A DNA stretch of 64,000 nt from Lentzea jiangxiensis (GCF_900104175.1 NZ_FNIX01000003.1:310001-374000), one strand, 5' to 3'. Positions 1 to 8,724 are shown, numbered from the stretch's first letter. Numbers and translations: made by a program. Notes: generated by a model not told the origin, from the sequence alone.

Positions 1-1
1 C

Positions 2-331
2 GAGCTGCTGAACCGCCTGCACGACAACGATCCCGGCCTGACCGCCGAGCTGCTGCAGGACCCGCTCCTGCAGCACCGCAACCGCGTCTCGCTCGACTGG
101 GACGGCGCCTGGCGCCTCGACACGACCGGCTCCGACCTCGACCAGGAGGTGGTGGACGTGGCGGTGCGGTTCGAGGCGCGGATCCCTGTGCGGCCCGTCC
201 GGCTGATCGCGGAGGGGTGCGGTCTGTCCCGCGCCGAGGTCGGGCGTCTCGTCGCCGACGGGAAGGTGGTGTCGGCGGTCCGGTTGAGCGGCAGGGTCTC
301 CGGCGACTTCACCTTCACGCTCAAGCGCTGA
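2..331 (+). CDS. DUF1062-like protein, C-terminal part (5' end outside window)
   Basis: The frame is open from base 2 to the TGA at 329-331, giving 109 residues of a gene that begins before the window. Visible features are ELLNRLHDNDPGL near the start, RNRVSLDWDGAWRLDT, a helical segment EGCGLSRAEVGRLVADGK and the ending SGDFTFTLKR. I recognise this as the C-terminal half of the DUF1062 family, cytoplasmic proteins of unknown role whose N-terminal half usually carries cysteine motifs; that half is not in view. The assignment rests on remembered family features, not on a search. Confidence 0.65.
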   Translation, partial: ELLNRLHDNDPGLTAELLQDPLLQHRNRVSLDWDGAWRLDTTGSDLDQEVVDVAVRFEARIPVRPVRLIAEGCGLSRAEVGRLVADGKVVSAVRLSGRVSGDFTFTLKR

Positions 332-397
332 GCGGTCCCGTCACCGCGGCCCGTGCGGCGGCCACGCCCGGTGGGCCGCCGCACCGGCCGCACGTCG

Positions 398-709
398 TCA
401 GGTGAGGGGCAGCGGCGTCCCCGGGGTGCGGGCGCGAAGACGGCCGCGCGCGTCCACAGCGGCCAGGGCTTCCCGCAGCCGGGGCGCGGTGGCCGAGAAC
501 CCGCTCGGGTCGTCCGTGCCCAGGTGCGCGTGCACGTCGAACAGAGGATCTTCCACGTGCAGGGCGTCCCGCCAGGGTCGCACCAGGTCGTCGGAGTACA
601 GCCACCGCTCCCTGACGTCACCGACGTGGTGCCCGTACGGGCAGAGGGCAAACCGGTGATCCGTTCGCGGGTGGCCGGTGTGGGCCAAGTGGAGTCTTGA
701 TCGCTCCAC
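398..709 (-). pseudogene. amidohydrolase N-terminal remnant
   Basis: A reverse frame of about 103 codons contains FALCPYGHHVGD, YSDDLVRPWRDALHVED and LFDVHAHLGTDDPSGF, followed by a helix-like REALAAVDA. The D-V-H-A-H motif after a hydrophobic strand is the metal-binding start of amidohydrolase-superfamily TIM barrels. Only about 90 family-like residues survive; the frame then drifts into RARTPGTPLPLT and stops, where an intact enzyme would run 250-300 residues. No continuation is seen in the other frames before the DUF1062-like gene. It is most likely a decayed relic, although a short active-site-bearing protein cannot be excluded. Confidence 0.45.
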
Positions 710-732
710 ACGGTCACGCCAAGGTGAGGAAG

Positions 733-748
733 GTTCAGCTGCTTGAAC
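733..748 (+). promoter_or_regulatory. inverted repeat upstream of the GH31 gene
   Basis: GTTCA-GCTGCT-TGAAC is a 16-bp inverted repeat with perfect 5-bp arms, ending 35 bp before the GH31 start codon. The position suits an operator for a sugar-responsive repressor. The arms are short, so it could be chance. Confidence 0.35.
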
Positions 749-783
749 ACCTCGGAAGCCGACGGCGTCAGACGAGGAGCACC

Positions 784-3700
784 ATGCGGAAACGCACGAC
801 CGTCATCCCCCTACTAGCTCTGGTGACACTGGCCCTCCCCGCTCCGGCGACCGCCCAGCCCACCGGCACGGTCACCTCGGGTCAGGCCCGGTTCCAGATC
901 CTCTCCCCCACCCTCGTGCGCAGCGAGTTCGCCGGCGACCGCAGGTTTGAGGACCAGGCCACTTACAACGTTGTAAACCGCACCTTCCCCCGAACCCCGT
1001 ACACCTCGCGCACCGAGAACGGCTGGCTGGTCATCACCACGTCGGCCATGACGGTGCGCTACCGCGTGGGCTCCGGCCCGTTCCGCGCGGACAACCTGGA
1101 GATCAAGACGGCCGGCACGACCGCGTCCCCGTGGCGGCGGGTGGTCTGTGCGACCGGACAGCTCTGCGAGGCCGAGGACCAGCAGCGCGAGGGCATGCTC
1201 GTGGCCGCCGACCACCCCGGTCACACCGGTTACGGGTTCGTCGCGGGCTTCTCCTACGCCAACAACTCGGTCACGGCCACCGTCCGCGCGGCCACCGCGG
1301 GCCGGCACCGGGTCGTCGTGAAGTACGCGAACGGCCAGGGCGGCGACGGCCGGCACGAGGACCGCACGCTCGGGCTCGGCGTCGACGGGCAGGCGGCCCG
1401 GCAGGTCACGCTGCCGCGCACGACGGACTGGCGCGACTGGCGGCAGGCGGAGTTCGAGGTCGACCTGACCGCCGGCGAGCACCGCGTCTCGCTGACCCGG
1501 CGGTCGGGCGACTCGGGCAATGTCAACGTTGACAGCCTCGCCCTGCTCACCGCCGGCCAGGCCTACCCGGCCGAACGGGCGGTGGACGACTGCCGCTTCG
1601 GCACCACCTGCGAGGCGGAGAACGGCCGGATCAGCGGTCCGGCAACCATCGCGGACGAGCACGCGGGCTTCGCGGGCACCGGCTTCGTCGCCGAACTGCG
1701 CGGCGGCACGACCCTGACCCAGCGCGTCACCAGCGTCCCGGCCGCGGGCACGCACCCGGTCGTGCTGCGCTACGCCAACGGTGCCGGCGGCGACGGCAAG
1801 CACGAGCCCCGGACCGTGCACCTCAACGGCCAGGCGGTCACGTTGCCCACCACGGCGAACTGGGCGACCTGGGCCACGGCGACCGCTCAGGTGGCGTTGC
1901 CCGCGGGCACCTCGGACCTCAGCCTCACGTGCCCGGACGCCGGCTGCCACGTCAACCTCGACAGCGTCGGTCTCGCCAGCACGGCGCAGCACGTCGCGCT
2001 GGGCGGCTACCGCCGTTCGCTCGACGGGTACACCGGCACCAACGGCGACCCCAAGCTCTACCCGGGCCTGACGCACCGCGACGGCTGGTACCTGCTGGAC
2101 GACACGATCTCCGCTCTGCGCAACGGAACCCCGCGCGCGGACCGGGGTGCGCAGCCGTACCAGGACGGCTACCTGTTCGGCTACGGCCAGAACCACAAGG
2201 CGGCGCTCGGCGACCTGGCGGCGCTGACCGGCGGGTCGAAGCTGTTGCCGCGCTGGGCCTACGGCGTCTGGTACTCCGAGTACATCGACCGGACCGCGGC
2301 CGACTTCCGCGACCGCATCCTGCCCGCGTTCCGCCAGCACGGCGTTCCCCTGGACGTCCTCGTGGTCGACACCGACTACAAGGCGCACAACCTGTGGAAC
2401 GGCTGGCGGATGGACTCCTCGAAGTTCCCCGACCCGCAGGGCTTCCTCGACTGGGCGCACGGCGAGGGCCTGCACAGCACGCTGAACATCCACCCGAGCA
2501 TCCAGGGCGACGACCCGGACTTCGCGCAGGCCCAGGCCACGGCGAAGGGCAAGCTCGCCAAGGGCAGCTGCGCGAACTGCTACGTGTTCGACTGGGGCGA
2601 CCCGGACCAGCTGCGGGCCTACCTCGAGCTGCACCGCAAGATGCCGACCGACTTCTGGTGGCTCGACTGGTGCTGCGACGGCTCGGGCTCGTCGTTGCGC
2701 GGCGTCACGCCGGACACGTGGATCAACGAGCAGTACTCGAAGATCGGAGCGTTCGCGTTCTCGCGCGGCTTCGGTTCGCTGCAGGCGGGCGGGTACAGCG
2801 GCGCAGGCCCGCTGCAGACCGGTCCGTGGGCGGAGAAGCGCACCACCCTGCACTTCACGGGTGACACGTCGTCGACGTGGGGCGTGCTGAAGGGCACCAT
2901 CGCCTACACCTCGGCCGAGGGCGTGGCGACGGGCATGTCGAACATCAGCCACGACATCGGCGGTCACAACGACACCACCGGCCTGCGCGGGTCGGAGACC
3001 TACCTCGACAACGGGCAGGTCCGCTACACCACCAAGATGCCGGACGACATGTACGCGCGGTGGGTGCAGCTCGGTGCGTTCCAGCCGATCACGCGCCTGC
3101 ACAGCAACCACGGCGACCGGCTGCCGTGGCAGTACGGCCCGGCCGCGCAGGCGTCGGCGACGAAGTTCCTGAACCTGCGCGAACGCCTCGTGCCGTACAT
3201 CTACACGCTGGCCGAGGAGGCGAACCGCACCGGCGTGCCGATGGTGCGGCCCGCCTGGCTCGAGCACCCCGGCAGCCCGGAGGCGTACTCCACCGCGGAC
3301 AGCCAGTTCATGCTCGGCTCCGACGTGCTGGTCGCTCCGATCACCACGCCCGGTGACGTGGGCGAGACGCGCGTGTGGTTCCCGCCCGGCCAGTGGACCG
3401 ACTACTTCACCGGCCGCGTGTACCAGGGCAACTCGTGGGCGACCGTCAGCGCGGGCTGGGACACCATGCCGGTGTTCCTGCGCTCCGGCGGGATGCTGGT
3501 GGAGCGCACCTCGGACGTGGCCAACGACGTGAAGAACCCGGCCGACGAGCTGACCGTGCACGTGACGGCCGGCGCCAAGGGTGAGTTCACGCTGTACGAG
3601 GACGGTGGGCGGAAGCTGTCGTCGCGGACGCGGATCGTGCAGGACGGCGACACGGTCACCGTGCACCCGGCTCGGGGCTGGTTCCCGGGCAAGGTGTCCC

Positions 3701-3804
3701 AACGGGACTGGACGGTCGTGGTGCACGAGGCTGACGGGACCTCCCGCACGGTGAAGGCGGCCGGGAAGCCGGCGCAGCAGAAGGTGGTGATCCGGCTCCG
3801 CTGA
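784..3804 (+). CDS. secreted GH31 alpha-glycosidase with two CBM35-like modules
   Basis: A predicted secreted retaining alpha-glycosidase of 1006 aa. I chose ATG 784 because it has the upstream sequence GAGGAGC and begins a clean signal peptide (MRKRTTVIPLLALVTLALP, cleavage after about residue 24). The N-terminal GH31 beta-sandwich is interrupted by two homologous CBM35/CBM6-like modules at about 128-255 and 276-398; each starts with CEAE, has a YANG-GGDG-HE loop and ends in VDSL or LDSV. The GH31 barrel starts near WYSEYIDRT (about 496). Asp628 in WWLDW is the likely nucleophile and Asp694 in HFTGDTSSTW the likely acid/base, with ISHDIGGH behind. The substrate (alpha-glucan or alpha-xyloside) cannot be fixed. 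Two perfect AACGTT-centred palindromes lie inside the gene. Confidence 0.9.
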   Translation: MRKRTTVIPLLALVTLALPAPATAQPTGTVTSGQARFQILSPTLVRSEFAGDRRFEDQATYNVVNRTFPRTPYTSRTENGWLVITTSAMTVRYRVGSGPFRADNLEIKTAGTTASPWRRVVCATGQLCEAEDQQREGMLVAADHPGHTGYGFVAGFSYANNSVTATVRAATAGRHRVVVKYANGQGGDGRHEDRTLGLGVDGQAARQVTLPRTTDWRDWRQAEFEVDLTAGEHRVSLTRRSGDSGNVNVDSLALLTAGQAYPAERAVDDCRFGTTCEAENGRISGPATIADEHAGFAGTGFVAELRGGTTLTQRVTSVPAAGTHPVVLRYANGAGGDGKHEPRTVHLNGQAVTLPTTANWATWATATAQVALPAGTSDLSLTCPDAGCHVNLDSVGLASTAQHVALGGYRRSLDGYTGTNGDPKLYPGLTHRDGWYLLDDTISALRNGTPRADRGAQPYQDGYLFGYGQNHKAALGDLAALTGGSKLLPRWAYGVWYSEYIDRTAADFRDRILPAFRQHGVPLDVLVVDTDYKAHNLWNGWRMDSSKFPDPQGFLDWAHGEGLHSTLNIHPSIQGDDPDFAQAQATAKGKLAKGSCANCYVFDWGDPDQLRAYLELHRKMPTDFWWLDWCCDGSGSSLRGVTPDTWINEQYSKIGAFAFSRGFGSLQAGGYSGAGPLQTGPWAEKRTTLHFTGDTSSTWGVLKGTIAYTSAEGVATGMSNISHDIGGHNDTTGLRGSETYLDNGQVRYTTKMPDDMYARWVQLGAFQPITRLHSNHGDRLPWQYGPAAQASATKFLNLRERLVPYIYTLAEEANRTGVPMVRPAWLEHPGSPEAYSTADSQFMLGSDVLVAPITTPGDVGETRVWFPPGQWTDYFTGRVYQGNSWATVSAGWDTMPVFLRSGGMLVERTSDVANDVKNPADELTVHVTAGAKGEFTLYEDGGRKLSSRTRIVQDGDTVTVHPARGWFPGKVSQRDWTVVVHEADGTSRTVKAAGKPAQQKVVIRLR
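963..976 (+). promoter_or_regulatory. intragenic 14-bp palindrome, first copy
   Basis: TTACAACGTTGTAA is a perfect CG-centred palindrome inside the GH31 coding sequence. It forces the codons GTT and GTA, which are rare in this GC-rich gene, so it looks selected as DNA. The form resembles LacI-family operators. Confidence 0.45.
1521..1534 (+). promoter_or_regulatory. intragenic 14-bp palindrome, second copy
   Basis: TGTCAACGTTGACA is a second perfect palindrome with the same AACGTT core, 558 bp after the first and still inside the GH31 gene. It also uses an unusual GTT codon. The pair could support repression by looping with a site near the promoter. Confidence 0.45.
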
Positions 3805-3865
3805 CGGTGCGGGGTGCCGCGCCGGGGTGTCGTGCGAGCGGCACGTCCGGCGCGGCGCCTGCGGC

Positions 3866-4567
3866 TCAGTCCTCGGGCACCCACGTCAGCAGCCGCACCT
3901 TCGCCACGGTGCGCACGTGCTTGCGCATCGCCGCCGCGGCCTTCTTCGCGTCACCCGCGGTGATGGCCTCGTAGATCGCCGTGTGCTGCGCCAGCGACCG
4001 GGACGGGCGCCCCGGCTGGCGCAGCGACTCGGTGCGGCTCTCGGTGATCTGCCGGGCGATCGTCTTCATGAAGTCGGCCAGCAGCGAGCTGTGCGCGGCG
4101 GCGGTGACGGCGGCGTGGAAGCGGCGGTCGCCCTCCACGCCGTTCGCGCCGCCCGCGATCTCGTCGCGCATGAAGTCGAGGGCGAGCCGGATGGTCTCCA
4201 GCTCGGCTTCCGTGCGGCGTTCGGCGGCCAGTTCGGCGAGCTTGGTCTCCAGGGCCTCGCGGGCCTCCAGCACCTCGGGGAGGCGCTTGCGGCGTTCGAC
4301 GAGCTGCTCGACCGGTTCGACGTCGAGGGTGTCGCGCACCAGGTACGTGCCACCGCCGTGGCGGGCCTCGACCAGGCCCTGGACCTCCAGCACCACGATC
4401 GCCTGCTTGACCGACGCTCGGCTGACGCCGAGGCTCGCGGCCAGGTCCCGTTCGGCGGGGAGCCTGTCCCCCGCCTTCAGGCCGGCCTCGCCCACGTACG
4501 CCCGCAGGCGCTCGAGCACCTGCTCGTACAGGCGCGATTTGACCACGGGCCGCAGTGCCTCGGACAT
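3866..4567 (-). CDS. GntR/FadR-family regulator of the malonate cluster
   Basis: A 233-aa transcription factor read divergently from the mat operon. Residues about 10-75 form the GntR winged helix (LPAERDLAASLGVSRASVKQA, then a GGGTYL wing), and the remainder is an FCD-type all-helical ligand domain containing MRDEIAGG and the metal-site-like FHAAVTAAAHSSLL and QHTAIYEAI. I prefer ATG 4567, preceded by CTGGGGCG, over an in-frame TTG at 4588 that would overlap an operator half. By position this is the MatR-type repressor sensing malonate or malonyl-CoA; the ligand is inference. Confidence 0.85.
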   Translation of the reverse strand: MSEALRPVVKSRLYEQVLERLRAYVGEAGLKAGDRLPAERDLAASLGVSRASVKQAIVVLEVQGLVEARHGGGTYLVRDTLDVEPVEQLVERRKRLPEVLEAREALETKLAELAAERRTEAELETIRLALDFMRDEIAGGANGVEGDRRFHAAVTAAAHSSLLADFMKTIARQITESRTESLRQPGRPSRSLAQHTAIYEAITAGDAKKAAAAMRKHVRTVAKVRLLTWVPED

Positions 4568-4586
4568 CGCCCCAGGATAACCGGTC

Positions 4587-4603
4587 AAGTGGATCAGCCA
4601 GTA
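4587..4603 (+). promoter_or_regulatory. putative GntR operator 1 (imperfect)
   Basis: AAGTGGATCAGCCAGTA is a degenerate copy of the perfect palindrome 52 bp downstream (AAGTGGCTCAGCCACTT). It lies 20 bp upstream of the regulator start, which suits autoregulation. Confidence 0.5.
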
Positions 4604-4612
4604 GACCAGCTC

Positions 4613-4618
4613 TTGACA
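4613..4618 (+). promoter_or_regulatory. possible -35 element of the mat operon
   Basis: TTGACA sits between the two operator-like repeats in the 132-bp divergent region. No convincing -10 box is visible at the expected distance, so the assignment is tentative. Confidence 0.3.
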
Positions 4619-4638
4619 GCCGGTGGAGGGCGGGCGGA

Positions 4639-4655
4639 AAGTGGCTCAGCCACTT
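4639..4655 (+). promoter_or_regulatory. putative GntR operator 2 (perfect palindrome)
   Basis: AAGTGGCT-C-AGCCACTT is a perfect 8+1+8 inverted repeat, 44 bp upstream of the transporter start and downstream of the TTGACA. The symmetry and its placement between divergent genes make it the best candidate site for the adjacent GntR regulator. Confidence 0.65.
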
Positions 4656-4699
4656 GGCCACTGTGCCGAATCGGACAGCCCCAACGACGGGAGCCCCGC

Positions 4700-5983
4700 A
4701 TGTCCGCCGAACTGATCTCGACACTCGTGCTGGTCGTGGTGTTCGTCATCGCCACGACCAGGTCGATCAACATGGGCGCGCTCGCCTTCGCCGCCGCCTT
4801 CGGGGTCGGCACGCTGGTGGCGGACATGAAGACCGACGACATCTTCAAAGGCTTCCCCGGTTCGCTGTTCGTCGTGCTGGTCGGGGTCACGTTCCTGTTC
4901 GCGATCGCCCGCGCCAACGGCACCACGGACTGGTTGGTGCACAGGGCGATCCGGCTCGTCGGCGGACGGATCGCGTTGATGCCGTGGGTGATGTTCGCGA
5001 TCACCGGTGTGCTGACCGCGATCGGCGCGGTGAGCCCGGCGGCGGTCGCCATCGTGGCGCCGATCGCGATGGGCTTCGCGGCCAGGTACCGGATCAGCCC
5101 GCTGCTGATGGGCGTGATGGTCGTGCACGGCGCTCAGGCCGGCGGGTTCTCCCCCATCAGCATCTACGGCACGATCGTCAACGGCATCGTCGACAAGGAG
5201 GGCCTGCCGGGCAGCCCGGTCGTGCTGTTCCTGGCGAGCCTGGTGGTGAACCTGCTGATCGCGGTCGTGGTGTTCGTGGCGTGCGGCGGCATGAAGCTCG
5301 CCCGCCAGCCCCTCGGCGCTCCCGCGCTGGTCCGCACCGGCGGCGGGAGCAGCGGTGACGAGGCGAGCGACGACGAGCGCACCACCCTGACGGCGCCCCG
5401 CGTCGCCACCCTCCTCGGCCTGGCCGCGCTCGTGGTCGCCGCCCTCGTCTTCGACCTCGACGTCGGCCTCGCCGCGATCACCGTCGCCGTCCTGCTCAGC
5501 GTGGTGTGGCCGGAGACCTCGAAGGAGGCGATCACCCAGATCACCTGGCCGACCGTGCTGCTGATCTGCGGCATCCTGACCTACGTCGCCGTGCTGCAGA
5601 CGATGGGCACGATCAAGTGGGCGGGCGACTCGGTCGCGGGCGTCGGCGCTCCCCTGCTCGCGGCGCTGCTGATCTGCTACATCGGCGCGATCGTCTCCGC
5701 GTTCGCCTCGTCGGTCGGCATCATGGGCGCGCTCATCCCGCTGGCGGTGCCGTTCCTGCTCCAGGGCGAGGTCAGCGCGATCGGCCTGATCGCGGCGCTG
5801 GCGGTGTCGGCGACGGTGGTCGACGTGAGTCCGTTCTCCACCAACGGCGCTCTCGTGCTGGCCGGTGCGCAGGACGTCGACCGCGACAGGTTCTTCAAGC
5901 AGCTGATGGTCTACGGCGGGATCATGGTCGCGGCGGCGCCGCCGCTGGTGTGGCTCGCCCTCGTCGTCCCGGGAATCTGGTGA
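4700..5983 (+). CDS. matC: malonate/dicarboxylate transporter, MatC type
   Basis: A 427-aa integral membrane protein starting at ATG 4700 behind GGGAG. It is almost wholly hydrophobic with about 11-12 membrane segments, contains AQAGGFSPISIYGTIVNGIV and a C-terminal ATVVDVSPFSTNGAL loop, and has one hydrophilic loop (GGGSSGDEASDDE). These are features of the MatC/SLC13-like ion-transporter superfamily, which imports malonate or related dicarboxylates. The next gene encodes a malonyl-CoA-synthetase-like enzyme, so malonate is the likely substrate. First gene of the mat operon, 4 bp from the next. Confidence 0.8.
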   Translation: MSAELISTLVLVVVFVIATTRSINMGALAFAAAFGVGTLVADMKTDDIFKGFPGSLFVVLVGVTFLFAIARANGTTDWLVHRAIRLVGGRIALMPWVMFAITGVLTAIGAVSPAAVAIVAPIAMGFAARYRISPLLMGVMVVHGAQAGGFSPISIYGTIVNGIVDKEGLPGSPVVLFLASLVVNLLIAVVVFVACGGMKLARQPLGAPALVRTGGGSSGDEASDDERTTLTAPRVATLLGLAALVVAALVFDLDVGLAAITVAVLLSVVWPETSKEAITQITWPTVLLICGILTYVAVLQTMGTIKWAGDSVAGVGAPLLAALLICYIGAIVSAFASSVGIMGALIPLAVPFLLQGEVSAIGLIAALAVSATVVDVSPFSTNGALVLAGAQDVDRDRFFKQLMVYGGIMVAAAPPLVWLALVVPGIW

Positions 5984-5987
5984 GTTG

Positions 5988-7394
5988 ATGTTCGCCTCGC
6001 AGTCCGACCGCGTCGCCCTCCGCTTCGGCGACCGCGCCCTGACCCACTCCGAGCTCGCGGCCCGCGCGGGAGCCCTGGCACAGCAGCTGTCCGGGCTCCC
6101 CCGCGCGGCGGTCTGGGCGACACCGACGATCGAGACGTGCGTCGCGGTCGTCGCGGCCCTGCTCGCCGGGGTGCCGGCCGTGCCGCTCAACCCGAAGGTC
6201 GGCGAACGGGAACTCGCGCACATCGTCGCGGACAGCGCGCCCGCGGCCGTGCTCGCGGCACCCGGCGTCACCCTCCCCGAAGGCCTGAGCTCGGTGCCGC
6301 GGCGGGACGTCACGCTCGACGGCGGCTCCTCGGGGACGTTCGCCGATCCCGGTGACGAGGCTCCGGCCCTGATCGTCTACACCTCGGGCACCACCGGCTC
6401 CCCCAAGGGTGTCGTGCTGCCGCGCCGCGCCATCGTGTCCACTTTGGACGCCGTGGCGGAGGCGTGGCAGTGGACCGCGGACGACGTGCTGGTGCACGCG
6501 CTGCCGCTGTTCCACGTGCACGGCCTGATCCTCGGCGTGCTCGGGCCGTTGCGGCGCGGGGGGACGCTGCACCACCTCGGCAAGTTCTCCACCGAGCAGC
6601 TCGCGAAGGCGCTCGACGGCGACGGCACGATGATGTTCGGCGTCCCGACGATGTACCACCGCATCGCCGAGGAGGTCGGCGGCAACCCCGCACTCGGCAG
6701 GGCCCTGGCCGGGGCGCGGCTGCTGGTGTCGGGCTCGGCGGCGCTGCCGGTGCGCGACCACGAGCGGATCGCCGCGGCGACCGGGCAGCGGGTCGTCGAG
6801 CGCTACGGCATGACCGAGACGTTGATGAACACCAGCGTGCGCGCCGACGGCGACCGCCGGCCGGGAGCGGTCGGGGTGCCGCTGCCGGGCGTGCGGGTGC
6901 GGCTCGTCGACGACGCCGGACAGGCCCTGGAGGACGCCGGCGCGATCGGCGAGATCCAGGTACGCGGCCCGAACCTCTTCACCGAGTACCTCAACCGGCC
7001 CGACGCCACCGCGGAGGCGTTCGCGGACGGCTGGTTCCGCACCGGCGACGTCGGCACGCGCGACCCCGACGGCTACTTCCGCATCGTCGGGCGCAAGGCC
7101 ACGGACATCATCAAGAGCGGCGGCTACAAGATCGGCGCGGGCGAGATCGAGAACGCGCTGCTGGAGCACCCGTCGGTGAAGGAGGTGGCGGTGACCGGGG
7201 AGCCCGACGACGACCTGGGCGAACGGATCGTCGCCTGGGTCGTGCCCGCGGGCGCGGCACCGCCCGCCGACGAGCTCGCCGGCCACGTGGCCCGGTTGCT
7301 CACCCCGCACAAGCGCCCCCGCGTGGTGCGGTTCGTGGAGTCGTTGCCGCGCAACGACATGGGCAAGGTGATGAAACGTGCCCTCGGGACGTGA
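5988..7394 (+). CDS. matB: malonyl-CoA synthetase, MatB type
   Basis: A 468-aa ANL-superfamily acyl-CoA ligase. YTSGTTGSPKG at about residue 131 is the AMP-binding P-loop, HALPLFHVHGL and ERYGMTET follow, FRTGDVG marks the hinge region, and Lys460 in NDMGKVMKR is the likely adenylation lysine. The HALPLFHVHGL region and the modest length resemble MatB enzymes, which make malonyl-CoA from malonate, CoA and ATP. ATG 5988 was chosen; an in-frame TTG lies one codon earlier. The stop overlaps the carboxyltransferase start by 17 bp, so the genes are coupled. Methylmalonate may also be used. Confidence 0.82.
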   Translation: MFASQSDRVALRFGDRALTHSELAARAGALAQQLSGLPRAAVWATPTIETCVAVVAALLAGVPAVPLNPKVGERELAHIVADSAPAAVLAAPGVTLPEGLSSVPRRDVTLDGGSSGTFADPGDEAPALIVYTSGTTGSPKGVVLPRRAIVSTLDAVAEAWQWTADDVLVHALPLFHVHGLILGVLGPLRRGGTLHHLGKFSTEQLAKALDGDGTMMFGVPTMYHRIAEEVGGNPALGRALAGARLLVSGSAALPVRDHERIAAATGQRVVERYGMTETLMNTSVRADGDRRPGAVGVPLPGVRVRLVDDAGQALEDAGAIGEIQVRGPNLFTEYLNRPDATAEAFADGWFRTGDVGTRDPDGYFRIVGRKATDIIKSGGYKIGAGEIENALLEHPSVKEVAVTGEPDDDLGERIVAWVVPAGAAPPADELAGHVARLLTPHKRPRVVRFVESLPRNDMGKVMKRALGT

Positions 7395-8724
7395 GACCGC
7401 CCGCGAGGTGATCGGCGACGTGGCGTCGTCGTTCACCGAGCTGCCGGACGAGCCGGTTCCGTCCGAAGTGGACGGACCGCTCGGGTGGCCGGGGTACGGC
7501 GACCAGCTGGCCCGTGCGGCCGGGTCGACCGGGGAACGCGAGTCGGTCGTCTGCGGGGTCGCCGGCATCGGTGGCGTCACCGCCGTGGTCGTGGCGTTCG
7601 AGTTCGGGTTCCTCGGCGGCTCGCTGGGAACCCGGACCGGCACCCGGATCGAGCAGGCCTTCACGCACGCCCGCGAACGGCGGCTGCCGGTGGTGTCGCT
7701 GGTCGCGACCGGGGGCAGCCGCATGCAGGAGGGCACGCTCGCGTTGCTGCAGCTGTCCGGGATCGCCCGCCAGCTCACCCTGACCCGCGAGGCCGGGCTC
7801 CCGCACGTCGCCGTGCTGCGCGACCCCACGACCGGCGGCGGCTGGGCGACGCTCGGGGCGGGCGCGGACGTCGTGCTGGGGCTGCGCGGTGCCCAGGTGG
7901 GGTTCGCCGGCTCGCGGGTGCGGCCGCCCGGCTACACGGTGGCGCAGCAGTTCGCGGCCGGGTCGGTCGACCAGCTCGTGCGGCGGGAGGAGCTGCGCGA
8001 CCGCCTGGGGCGGTGGCTGCGGCTGCTCACCACGCCCGCCCGCGCCGCCGCTCCCCCACCGGTGGCGCTGGGCGAGGCCCTGCTGCCGACGACGGGATGG
8101 GACGCGGTGGTGCGCGCCCGGACGCTCGGCCGTCCGCGCGCCAAGGCCTACCTGGCGTCCTACTTCGAGTGGCACGAACCGGTCAGCGGCGACCGCGCCG
8201 GCGGCGTCGACCCCGGGGTGTTCTGCGGGTTCGGCCACCGCGACGGGGAGACGTTCGCGTACGCGGCGCAGGACGGCACGGCGACGCGACCGGCGGGGTT
8301 CCGCACGGCGGCGCGCCTGGTCCGGCTCGCCGACCGGCTCGGCGTGCCGGTGCTGACACTCGTGGACACGCCCGGTGCGGCCAACGACGAGGCGGCCGAG
8401 AAGGCGGGGGTGGGTGCCGCGATCGCCGACCTCTTCACGGCCGTCGCGTCCGCGCGCGTGCCGGTGACGACGCTGCTGATCGGCGAGGGCGGATCGGGTG
8501 GCGCGTTGGCGTTCGCCGCGCCGGACCGGCTGTGGGTGACACCGGACAGCTACTTCGCGGTGATCTCACCGGAGCTCGCGACCGCGATCCTGAAACGGGA
8601 TCCCGCGCAGGCCCGGCGCACGGCCGACGAGCTGCGGCTGCGGCCGCAGGACCTGGTCGAACTGGGGGTCGCGCGCGGCGTGGTCCAGCCCGGCCGGCCC
8701 TCCGATCAGGCCACGGCGATGTGA
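7378..8724 (+). CDS. fused alpha/beta carboxyltransferase (ACC/malonyl decarboxylase type)
   Basis: A 448-aa protein of the crotonase-fold carboxyltransferase family. The N-terminal half (about 30-220) is beta-subunit-like with FEFGFLGGSLG and VATGGSRMQEGTLALLQ. The C-terminal half (about 245-440) is alpha-subunit-like with TLVDTPGAANDEAAE and LIGEGGSGGALAFA. Beta and alpha parts are fused in that order. In malonate clusters such proteins could decarboxylate a malonyl thioester or form an acetyl-CoA carboxylase; no biotin carrier or carboxylase is encoded nearby. GTG 7378 overlaps the end of matB. Last gene of the operon. Confidence 0.78.
   Translation: MPSGRETAREVIGDVASSFTELPDEPVPSEVDGPLGWPGYGDQLARAAGSTGERESVVCGVAGIGGVTAVVVAFEFGFLGGSLGTRTGTRIEQAFTHARERRLPVVSLVATGGSRMQEGTLALLQLSGIARQLTLTREAGLPHVAVLRDPTTGGGWATLGAGADVVLGLRGAQVGFAGSRVRPPGYTVAQQFAAGSVDQLVRREELRDRLGRWLRLLTTPARAAAPPPVALGEALLPTTGWDAVVRARTLGRPRAKAYLASYFEWHEPVSGDRAGGVDPGVFCGFGHRDGETFAYAAQDGTATRPAGFRTAARLVRLADRLGVPVLTLVDTPGAANDEAAEKAGVGAAIADLFTAVASARVPVTTLLIGEGGSGGALAFAAPDRLWVTPDSYFAVISPELATAILKRDPAQARRTADELRLRPQDLVELGVARGVVQPGRPSDQATAM

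Noticed and set aside
814..3726. A 970-codon open reverse frame opposite the GH31 gene
   Set aside because: Shadow of GH31 codon bias; no motif or ribosome site.
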